Source: Tieghemostelium lacteum
Taxonomy: Eukaryota; Evosea; Eumycetozoa; Dictyosteliales; Raperosteliaceae
Length of the DNA: 64,000 nucleotides
Assembly (NCBI GenBank): GCA_001606155.1
Contig: LODT01000041.1
Span: forward strand, 310,001 to 374,000
Reading direction: 5' to 3'
Position 1 is the first letter of the stretch, and each line of letters opens with the position of its first letter. Of the stretch, positions 42,081 through 51,978 are shown one piece after another. The notes below the pieces were generated by a model. The model worked only from the letters and a program-made list of their open reading frames with translations. It made no database searches and had not been told where the DNA came from. The translations under genes and the position numbers were made by a program.

Positions 42081-42806
42081 TTATTCGCAACATTTTTTCT
42101 TTCCCGTTCCACTGCCTTTATCTGATTTTGATTTTAAAGTTAAACTATTACTATTGGTTGATGTCAATCCATTGGGATACTTTTTAATTAAATTTAAAGA
42201 AATGGTTTCAAAGAGAGGTTCAATATTCTCTCCAGTTTTTGCAGAGGTTTCATACACACTTGCATGAGTCTTTTCAGCGAATTCCTGTACTTTTTCTTGT
42301 GAGACTGCCCTTTTTGCACCCTCTTTAATGAGATCTAATTTATTTCCTACAATATATATATCAATATCTGGTTCATTTTGATTCAGTTCATCAACCCAAA
42401 ATCTAACTTTATCCCAAGACTCTTCATTAGTTAGATCATAACAAACTACTGCAGCATTTGCTCTTCTATAATTGTTTATAAATTAACGATATATATATCA
42501 ATATTTTTGTTTACTACTAATATCAAAAACTATATATAGTTCATATTCATACCTATAATAACTTCTATTTACAGATTGGTATCTTTCAGTACCAGCGGTA
42601 TCCCATAACATAAGAGTTACAGTTATATTCTTTTGGTTACCATCTATATTATTAAATGTACTTCGTTTCAGTGAAAATGCTCCACCTACTGTTGGAATTG
42701 TGTCATCAAACGCATTGTCTATCAGTCTTTTAACTATACATGTCTTTCCTGAGAAAGTATATCCTAACAAAACAATCTTTGCGTCTAATTTTAATGGACT
42801 CGACAT
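42081..42806 (-). CDS. rab24: Rab24-like small GTPase
   Basis: Ras-superfamily GTPase, 212 residues, exons 42553..42806 and 42081..42465. The G boxes are GYTFSGKTC (P-loop), WDTAGTERY, GNKLDLI and TSAK. The switch I region TIPTVGGAFSLK and the sequence RANAAVVCYDLTNEESWDKVRFWVDELN most resemble Rab24, a Rab tied to late autophagy. The C-terminus is GKKKCCE: a twin-Cys prenylation site followed by one Glu, where animal Rab24 has CCHH. Prenylation is therefore plausible but the ending is unusual. The ATG at 42806 is preferred over a TTG four codons upstream. Confidence 0.88.
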
Positions 42807-43184
42807 TGTTTTAAACAATTCTAATACTATATTCTTATATTGTAGATGTCTTGGTTTTTTCTATTTACAAATAAATTTACTATTTAAATTTATATATCTA
42901 AGTATATAAATATAGTTATTGTAGTATCCTTTTTTGATCAAAATGTTTAAAACAACAGTAAATTTCACAAAAAATATGATGGGTTAGGTGAGGTGGTGGA
43001 AAAATTAAAAAAAAAAAAATTGAGATTACTCGAAATTTGGAATTAGAGAAACTTGTATTTTTACTCTATGATTGAAATTATTTAATTTTTGATATATTTA
43101 TATTTATTTATTAATTTGTTATTTTTTAATTTTTTTTATCAAATATGTTTTTATTTGATTAACACCAGTTTTTACGATGAGCGA
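42807..43184. other. intergenic region rab24 / P-type ATPase
   Basis: About 380 bp, AT-rich, with a GGGTTAGGTGAGGTGG box near 42980, upstream of rab24 and 3' of the ATPase. No gene seen. Confidence 0.45.
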
Positions 43185-46100
43185 TTACCAGGATAACCAT
43201 CTTTTGAAAATACTTTTTGGATAAGTTCTTGCCATGTAGAGTCTCCATTCATTTACAGATACCAAAAACACAGAGAATGGAATTGGTAATAACCAGTATT
43301 TATAAGAGATAATAGTACAACCAAAGAATATTCTGATACCTGGTACGTGAACAATGATTAATGCAAGTGAGATCATAGAGATTAAACCAATATTGAATAC
43401 GTGGTTTTTGAAACCTTGTTGAAAGATTGAGATCTTTCTGGTTTTACATGATAGAGCAGCACCAATTCTGGTGATTACAACAGCCACAAAATATGCAGTT
43501 TGAGCCTCTCTTAGAATATCCATTTGTTGTTCACGATTGTAACCCAAGAAATCACCAGGCGATTCGTTCATAAAGTAATTGACGTTAATGTTGAAAATAT
43601 CAGATGCAGAGATACCATAGTCTCTGAAGGTTAAAAAGAAATTCAAGAAACCAGCGGCACATTGAACGGTACCTAACCATGCATAAGAGAATAAGGCCAA
43701 TTTCAGGGAGAACAGTTTATCAGTTTTGGTATTTCTAGGTTTTCGTTTCATCATATCGGTTTCGGATTCTTCGTAACCATAGCTAATGAGTGGTAGCAAA
43801 TCAGTACCCAAATCAATACAAAGAATGAGAATACCACTGAGTGCTACTGGCATATGGAGTACAAAGTAACATAGGAAAGGAAGGACTTCAGGAATATTAG
43901 ATGACAGACAATAGGCTAGAGATTTCTTTAGTTTATCAAAGATAATTCTACCTTCTTCAATACCATTGACAATGGATGCAAAGTTATCATCTAAAAGAAC
44001 AATAGATGCAGCTTCTTTAGCTACATCACTACCTGTAATACCCATTGCACATCCCAAATCTGCTTTCTTTAATGCTGGTGAATCATTAACACCATCACCA
44101 GTCATTGCAATAATTTCACCACGTTTCTGACATTTCTCTACGATAATCAATTTCTGTTCTGGACTGGTACGAGCAAAGACAATTTGTCTGAGACTTAGAA
44201 TCTTATCCCACTGTTCATGGGTAAGATCATCTAAACGGGATCCTGGAACTACAATAGATTGACTACCTGGATATAAACTAAAATCTAAATCCAAAACATC
44301 GATATTCTGTTTCTTTGCACAATCATTGAGAGTCTCTTCAGTCTCAATGATACCAACTTGTTTGGCAATAGATGCAGCTGTAAGTGGATGATCACCAGTA
44401 ACCATCATTACACGAACTCTAGCTTCCTTACATACTTGAATAGCTTCCTTCACACCGGGTCTTGGTGGATCCATTAAAGCAGTCATACCAATGAATACTA
44501 ATCCATCAGTTGGATAATTCTTTTCTTCGATATCAAATGGGAAATCCATATTGTAAATTTCAGGATTCAATCTTAACATTGCCATACCAAGAGCTCTCTC
44601 ACCTTTTCCAGCAATGTATTCATAAGAAGCCTGTAGATTATTTAGATAGGTATCATCTAAAGTCATTTCCTGACCGTCAATCATTATTCTATTGCAAATT
44701 TTGATGATTCTCTCTGGAGCTCCTTTCATTACCATAAACAATGGACCATCATCACCATCACTGTGAATTGATAATTGCCATTTATTTACACTGTTAAATG
44801 GAATCTCAAAGATCTTTGGATATCTCTCTCTGTAGGCTTCAACTGATTGAATCTGTTCACAGAACTTTAAGAGTGCAGATTCGGATGCATCACCAAGTGT
44901 CTTTCTCTGTTGGATTGGTAGATCCATAGAAGCTTTGTCAAAGACAGTTCTGGAACACAATGCAGAGACCATAAATATATTTTTAAAAGTTTCAGAATTT
45001 CTATTGTAGTAGTTACTAGCAGTTAGGGAATTGCAACTATAGATGGTACCGTCATACCATAAATGTACAACAGTCATGATATTCTGGGTTAGAGTACCAG
45101 TTTTATCAGAGGCGATGGTAGTAGCACTTCCAAAGGTTTCGACTTTCATTAGACTCTTAATCATTACATTTTTCTTTGCCATTCTTTTGGCGGTGATATT
45201 CAATGTTACGGTTAGAGTTGGTAACAAACCTTCAGGAACTTGAGATACAACAGTTGAGATACAATAGATAATTACATATATCCATTTAATGTCTCTTGAG
45301 AAACCAAGTACAATAAACAAAGCACCCAAAGTCAAAGCTACAATTGTAATAATCTTAATGAACTGGTTAATTTCAACTTTCATTGGTGTTGGTTGTGGTT
45401 TGGATTTTCTAGCTAAAAGTGCAATATTACCAATAGTAGTGTTATCACCACATGCAACTACAACACCCACACACTCTCCAATGACTGCCAATGTACCATA
45501 AAATGCCAAGTTTTGAGTCTCTAATGGATTTTCATCTGTACATTCAGTGGTTCTTGTTACAGGTTCAGTTTCACCAGTCAAAGAGGAATTGTCAACTTTG
45601 AAATGGTGTGAGTGTATAATTCTAATATCTGCAGGAACTTTATCACCAGCTCTAATATGAACTACATCACCCACAACCAAATCAGTTGACTCAATTTCAA
45701 ATAGATTACCATCTCTACAAACTCTTGCAGTACTATTGGTTAACAATTTAAATCCATCCATAACACTTGATGATTTACTTTCTTGTAAATATGAAAATGT
45801 ACATGTAGTAACAACTACAAATACCAAAATTATACCTAAATATAACTGTCATATTAAATTTCATAAGTATTTATATCAGAAAATTAGTTAGTGAAGTATA
45901 CTTACATTATCTTGACCAGCTTGTCTATCTAAACCATATGCCATAAATGATAAAATGGCACCAATTTCTAACATTAATGGAAATAGACCAACATATTCTT
46001 TTAGGTATTTAAGCCAATTTGGGATTGGTTTTGCTGGAGTTAATGCATTTGGACCATCACGTTCCAATCTAAATTTTGCCTCTTGTTGTGATAAACCATT

Positions 46101-46824
46101 ACTATTTTTTGGATTTAAAGTATTTATAAATGTATTATATTTAGAAGCTAAATCTTCAATTGAAATTGAATGATCAGTCTAAAATTGGTAAAAAAAAAAC
46201 AAAAATAAATGAAAATTCATTTTAGTAAAGTGTCAAAATTTTTTGAAAGATATTTCAGATTTTCAGACTTACTGTTAGGGTTGGTTGTAAATCTAAATCT
46301 TTGATTACAACATCATTTTCTTTGGGTGAGGTTGGAGTTTCAATAGGTTCGACTGTAGCTGTTGGAGAGGTAACGGATTTATCTTTTTTAGCTTTCTTAC
46401 CAAATCTATTTTTAATACGCTTTCGAATTTTAAGTTCTCTTCTTCTTTCATTTTCTTTTACCATAGAGTAATAGAGAGGAATTTGGGGCTCAGAGATTAG
46501 TGAATGTACACTTTCTACAGACTGACTCTTTTTTAAGGAGGAACCCCCAATTGGTTCCAATTCAATCTCTTGAAGAGGTTCATTGGCATTATAACCAATT
46601 CCACTGCTAATGTTGACACCTGAATGACTCTTTTTAATATCAGAGTTTCCAGAATGGTTGATGACATTATTATTGTTGTTTGATGACAATGAAGGTGAAT
46701 GACTACTCGTTGTTTGAGGAATTTCCAAACCCGATGGTTCTTCCCCTTGACTTTGTGTTAAACTATTTCTTCTACTACCACTGTTAAATAATGATGATGA
46801 GCTTTTTTTAAATATATTTGACAT
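43185..46824 (-). CDS. Na+/K+-ATPase-type P-type ATPase alpha subunit (P2C)
   Basis: Ion-pumping P-type ATPase of the Na/K and H/K group, 1161 residues. Exons 46273..46824, 45906..46178 and 45845 down to 43185; junctions give LQPTLTTDHSIS and GQAGQDNLYLGI. Family marks are LTGETEP, the phosphorylated Asp in SDKTGTLTQN (about 522), KGAPER, MVTGDHP and TGDGVNDSPALKKAD. Transport-site residues are those of the Na/K type: VPEGLLP in M4, SSNIPEV in M5 and CIDLGTDLLP in M6 with both Asp. The N-terminus is about 150 residues longer than in animals, Ser/Asn-rich and ending in a basic block (RKRIKNRFGKKAKK). No beta subunit gene is seen nearby. The terminal residues end early (RWLSW). Confidence 0.92.
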
Positions 46825-47676
46825 AATATTATAGAACTATGAATCTATAAATTTTTAATTAATAATTATTACTATGTCTCTCTCTATTTTTGATATTATT
46901 ATTTTTAAATTTAAATATTTAATTTGTCTCTTTTTATATTTTTCTTATCTAAAAGACTAAGATAAAAAAAGGTTTTCAATTAATTTTTTTAATACAATAG
47001 GCTACAAATAATTAAATTGATGTTGAAACTAAATGGTAAACAATGAATAATAAATTAAAATAAAAAAATTTTAAAATAAAGTAACACAGAATCAATCACG
47101 AAATTACTCTTTCAGACCTAAAAGATTTTATCATTTTTCTCTAAAATAACAACAAATATTCCCTTTTTTCCCACTAATTCATTGAAATGTGTCAAAAAAT
47201 CTGTCAATCTGTCAAAATAAATAACGAAGTGACAAGGGGTTCCAAAAAAATTTCAAAAAATAAACACCCAAAACCACACAATAACCAACTTTTTTTATAA
47301 AACTGAAAAAACATTGAGGAGATATTTAATTTCCCCTATTGCACCACACATAACAACTTTTTCACGCTTTTAAATACTCACCCCAATATTAGTGAATTCC
47401 TTGAATTGTTTTGATTCTATGGATTGTTATGATATTTATAAATTTTTAAAAATTATTATAATATTACCCCTATTGCACACAATGTTCAATTTAAATTAAA
47501 TAATCCATTTTTTAAACTTTTAGATATTTAGTTTTATCAAATTTGCACCAACATTGACTTAATAGATCTAAAAAGACTTGTAGATTTGCAACACCAAAAA
47601 AATTTGAACTTTCATAAAAAAAAAAAAAAAAAAAAAATAAGATTAATATTTAAAGTTGAATAAATTTGTACATAGT
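46825..47676. other. intergenic region upstream of the ATPase, with a 22-A run
   Basis: About 850 bp of AT-rich DNA between the ATPase start and the gle1 stop, mainly expected to be ATPase promoter. It holds several CCAC/CACCCC boxes (near 47270-47285 and 47340-47390) and an A homopolymer of about 22 at 47616-47637, just 3' of gle1. No ORF or RNA gene supported. Confidence 0.5.
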
Positions 47677-49800
47677 TTAGTTATATGAAATTCTTGAACC
47701 TTCATATTCATCAATTCTCCTTGATTCCATTGCTAATTTAAGTAGTGAAGTGAGTCTTTGATTGGTAGCTTCTAACCCACCATCTTTTGGTAGAGTAGAA
47801 AGGAAAGCTGGGTTTATAAGTGATAGTAAATCAAGAAATGATTTTCCATATTTCATTAGAAGGAAGTTTCCAATACTTGATATAAAGGTCTCCAAGAGTG
47901 TAGATGTAATTCTACCTGTTGGCGAGGAGGTTATAAATCTCAGCCAATTTATGGCAACATCACTGCTTACAATGGATCTGAGGTTTATTTGAGCATCTAC
48001 TTTTGGGTTTTGTGCTACAGCCCAATAAAGAAGCATAGTTGCTGACATTCTTTTGAAATATTCTAATTCGGATTCATTTGCTTTTCCACTGTGATATTTC
48101 TTATCCATTGGTGATTTTATCTCATTTTGAGTGTACATAGGTACTATATAAATACACTGGTGTCTCATACAACCTACTAGTAGACTTAGTAGTTGGGAAT
48201 GGCCATTTGTAGCTATATTGCAAATAACCATTGCATAGGCAAATGCAGAAGGCATTAAAGCAGTAATTTGAGCATCAATTTGATCTATAATCTTTGAAAC
48301 CAGTGTAACCAATGCCATTTTATATAGATCTGGAATAGGTTTACATTGGTTGAGATAGTCAATCAACTGTTTTGACTTGGATTCAACACTCTCCAATGTC
48401 ATTGTAATCTGATTGACAATCTTATTGATTGTAGGCTCCATTCTATGTGCTCTCTCTTGTGGTAAATTCCCACTATTTTCACCCAAATATTTTTTTAAAT
48501 TTTTCCATTCTTCCTTATCTTGAAGATACTGTATAAACTGAGGTCTTTCAACGATATAACGTTTCATTTTACTCTCAACTTCATTCTCTTTCTTCTGTTG
48601 TTGATTTTGTAATCTCCTTTGTTCCAGTTCCTTCTCTTCTCTTCCTAATCTCTGAATTTCCATTTGACGTCTCAAACTCTCTTGTTCTTGATCATGTAAT
48701 CTCTTTCTTTCCAATTCCTTTTGTTCCTGTTCTTGTATTCTCTTTTGCTTCAATTCCTTCTGTTCCTGTTCTTGTTTTCTCTTTCTCTCTTCCTCTAGTT
48801 TTTTCAATTGTCTCAATCTCTCCTGTTCATCCCGTATCTTCTTCTCCCTCATTTTCTTTTCCTCCATTTCCTTCTTAGTTTTTGCCAGTCTGTCAGCCAA
48901 CGACAATCTAGACTTTTCAATCTCTATAGCAAATATTCTAAGCTCATCTTTAGAATCTTCAGACATTTTTTTACGAGAATTTGTCTCCTCAACTTGTAAA
49001 CTACTATAAAACTGTGATTTCTCTTTAATATATTCATTGATTCTCTCACGTAATGCAAGCTTTGAATCGTGTTTAATCTTTTGAATTTCTAATTCAAATT
49101 GATCAATCTTTCTCTGATAGTCTCTTTGAATATCATTTTCAATAGTGAATGATATATGATTGTTAACTTCTATACTACAATCACGTTCAACCAGATATTC
49201 AATATTCAAATCTTTATAATTCACTTTACCAAATATATCATTTTTATCAACTAAAGACTTTTCTTTATCACCACTTGATATTCCTTCAATCTCCTTAACG
49301 AAATTTAATTGAGGTACTACTTGTGCATTTTCATTTACATTATGCTCTTTTGTATATTCTTCATTTTCATCTTCACTTTCAGAGTCAACCAAACCATATG
49401 TTCCAGATGATCTCTTAGGTTTTAGTTCTTGTTCTATTTGTAACTCTACTTTAACTTCTTGTTTTTGAATTTCATTTTCATTTTCATTTACATCTTGTTT
49501 AACCTCAACTTCATCTTCACTATCAGAATCAATTAAACCATATGTACCTGAAGATCTAATTGGATTTGTTTGTTGGTATTTTTGTTGTTGTGGTACTGAA
49601 TTATTTTGTATTTCAATATCCTTTTCCTCTTCACTATCTTCCTCGTCTGAAGAATCAAATAAACCATATGTGCCGGAGGATCTTTGTTTTGGTTTTGATG
49701 GTTGTGGATGTGGAATAACAGGTACTACTCTATTTGTTTCTGTAGAGGTATTATTTAAAGATTTAAATGGTGAGAATTGAAATGCAAGAAGCGATTTCAT
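47677..49800 (-). CDS. gle1: mRNA export factor GLE1
   Basis: Nuclear-pore mRNA export factor that activates the DEAD-box ATPase Dbp5/DDX19 with IP6. Single exon, 707 residues. The N-terminal half is disordered and holds three copies of RSSGTYGL(F/I/V)DS followed by acidic runs (residues 40-50, 82-92, 130-140). The middle (about 220-410) is a long coiled coil rich in Glu/Lys/Arg/Gln. The C-terminal HEAT-like domain runs from about 420 (YKMALVTLVSKIIDQID, SAFAYAMVICNIA, LLSLLVGCMRHQCIYIVPMY, INWLRFITS...LLETFISSIGNFLLMKYGKSF), typical of GLE1. The Lys residues that bind IP6 cannot be judged by eye. Confidence 0.9.
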   Translation of the reverse strand: MKSLLAFQFSPFKSLNNTSTETNRVVPVIPHPQPSKPKQRSSGTYGLFDSSDEEDSEEEKDIEIQNNSVPQQQKYQQTNPIRSSGTYGLIDSDSEDEVEVKQDVNENENEIQKQEVKVELQIEQELKPKRSSGTYGLVDSESEDENEEYTKEHNVNENAQVVPQLNFVKEIEGISSGDKEKSLVDKNDIFGKVNYKDLNIEYLVERDCSIEVNNHISFTIENDIQRDYQRKIDQFELEIQKIKHDSKLALRERINEYIKEKSQFYSSLQVEETNSRKKMSEDSKDELRIFAIEIEKSRLSLADRLAKTKKEMEEKKMREKKIRDEQERLRQLKKLEEERKRKQEQEQKELKQKRIQEQEQKELERKRLHDQEQESLRRQMEIQRLGREEKELEQRRLQNQQQKKENEVESKMKRYIVERPQFIQYLQDKEEWKNLKKYLGENSGNLPQERAHRMEPTINKIVNQITMTLESVESKSKQLIDYLNQCKPIPDLYKMALVTLVSKIIDQIDAQITALMPSAFAYAMVICNIATNGHSQLLSLLVGCMRHQCIYIVPMYTQNEIKSPMDKKYHSGKANESELEYFKRMSATMLLYWAVAQNPKVDAQINLRSIVSSDVAINWLRFITSSPTGRITSTLLETFISSIGNFLLMKYGKSFLDLLSLINPAFLSTLPKDGGLEATNQRLTSLLKLAMESRRIDEYEGSRISYN

Positions 49801-50022
49801 TTCTGAAAACTGAAAATGAAATTAAAAAAAAATAATTAATAACACCACTTTAAGTGAAATAAAAAGGGGGTAAATATTTATATATACTTTGATTAATATA
49901 ATAGACCAATCCTTATTTAAATGGTTATGTATAGAGTTCATATAAAATAATTTATATTTTAATTTAAATTATTTAAAATTTATTTTAGTATTTTAGGAGA
50001 TTATGATACTACTTTTGATAAT

Positions 50023-51906
50023 TTAATATACACCGGATTGTTTTTGAATGTAGTCCTCAAATGATAAAACACTTTTATATCGAGAAGGATCCTGACTTTT
50101 ATAATATTGTGAATTATCAGTTAGATTCATATTGACTTTTTTCTTTTTAATCAATGGAATACATTTTAGAATCTGAGTGGAATCCGATGGTATATTGATA
50201 TTTAAGTGAATGGAAGAGTGTACTTCCGATAAAGATTTATCAATGGTTTCTGAAATCTTATAATCCATGGGTTGAACTGAATCTGACTGTTCATTGGTAG
50301 TAGCACTCTGAGTTGATGGCTCTGTCAGAGTCTGACTAGTAGGAGGTGGTTGATCAATAACACCTGCAACACCAATAGTTCTAGTCTTTCTACGTGCAAA
50401 TGGGTCAACTTCCTTCTTATCATTTGCATGATCATCCTTTTGAGAATGTTGAGCCTTATTAAGAGTCTTATTTCTCTTGTTAATTTGAGCAATTGGATCG
50501 TCAATCTGAACTGATTCTATAAACTTTGTGTATTTTTCAATTTTTTCAGTGTACTTCTTGTACTCTTCGGTATCGGGTAAATAGGTTTCTCTCATTGCGA
50601 TTGCAGAGGCTTTCTTGAATGCATAGTTGACTGGATTCTTGTTGAGTTTCTTTCTCTCTTTGGCACGTTTTTCAATGTCTTCAGTGGTGTAGACATAGTC
50701 ATTAGCACGTTTAATGTCATTGAGTTTGGTTTGAATGTCTTTTTGTTCGGGTAGAGGTTCATTGGCACGAATCATATCGTTAATCCATTTCTCATGCTCA
50801 GCTTGAGTAATAGGGTTATTGGAAACCAATTCAATTCCAAAATCCTTTGAAACACCTGCATAGGAGAGTTTCAAAAGCTTATCAGTTTCCTTGTTCTCTA
50901 ATTTATAGGTTTTATGTCCTGGAACTACAGAGACAATCTTTCCAATTCTATAAACTGGATTATTTGAGAATTTACCAATGGCAACCTTTACAAAGAATCC
51001 AGGTGCATATTTCTCAAAGTATGGTTGATCCACCCACTTTATCAGTATATTTCTACTGAGTCTAATTTGATTGAGTTTATCTATATCTAAACTCTGAATT
51101 TGTCTTTGTATCTCTGCTTGAGTTTCTCTTTCTCTTTCTCTTTCTCTTTCCCTCTCTCTCTCTATTTCTCTCTCAACTTCTCTTTCTCTCTCTCTATTTC
51201 TCTCTCTTATCTGTTCGTCAGTCAACTTTCCAGAGACCTCTTGCTTCTTTTTCTCTTTTTCTTTTTCTTTTTCTCTAGTTTTTTGTTTAATCTCTTTTAA
51301 TGCTTTACCTTTACTCGACTCAACTTCTGCAGTTGATGAACCCCTTCTACTTCTAGAAGCCTGTGATTGTGATTGACTTATACTACTATCATTTCCTATT
51401 TTAATTCAAATATATTTATATTAGTGTCAACTTTCAAAACATACCAAAAAGTAACCAGTAGAAAACATACTCATTTGTCTATTCTTTTCTTCCCAAATAT
51501 CTTTTGCTTCTTTTCTCTTTTCCCATCTTGCAGCTAAAATCTCTTCTCTTTCAATTTCAGGTAAATGAGAGAGTTTAATTCTATCTTCTTCATCTTCATA
51601 AAGATTTTCACCATATGCATATTTGAATGTATCTTCATCATCTTCAACTGTTTTACCTCTACCACCTCTACCAGTTGAGGTACTAGTTCTTCTATTTACA
51701 GCTGGTTTCTTTTTCTTTCTATCATCATCTGATTCATCTGAATCTTTATTCTATTAAAAAATATTAGATTTACATATAAAATGAGTATTGTTATAACTAT
51801 ATACTCTACTCTTTTATTTGATTTCTTTGGTGCAGTAACTTGAAGTAGTTTTTCATCTAAATCCAAATCATCATCTGAATCTTTTTTTATTTTTACCACC
51901 TGCCAT
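50023..51906 (-). CDS. rtf1: Paf1-complex subunit RTF1 (Plus3 domain)
   Basis: Elongation factor that supports H2B ubiquitination. Exons 51810..51906, 51471..51750 and 50023..51395, about 582 residues. The second exon has the conserved LYEDEEDRIKLSHLPEIEREEI. The Plus3 domain runs from IRLSRNILIKWVDQPYF to VSNNPITQAEHEKW. The tail SVLSFEDYIQKQSGVY matches the conserved RTF1 end. An Arg-Glu dipeptide run of about 30 residues precedes Plus3. In exon 1 the ATG at 51906 (MAGGKNKK) is one base out of frame with the rest; the shift falls at a seven-A run at 51882-51888 (given on the + strand as T). A sequencing slip there is the simplest explanation. It diverges from fan1 with 72 bp between starts. 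Confidence 0.88.
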
Positions 51907-51978
51907 AACTCACTATCAAATAATAAACAAAATTAAAAAATTAATTTTTTTTATTTATTTTAAACATTTTGTGGGGAT

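Noticed and set aside
42602-42608. CCCATAA, the core of the upstream element of dictyostelid small RNA genes
   Set aside because: It lies inside the rab24 coding exon, opposite the LWDTAG codons, so the match is explained by the protein.
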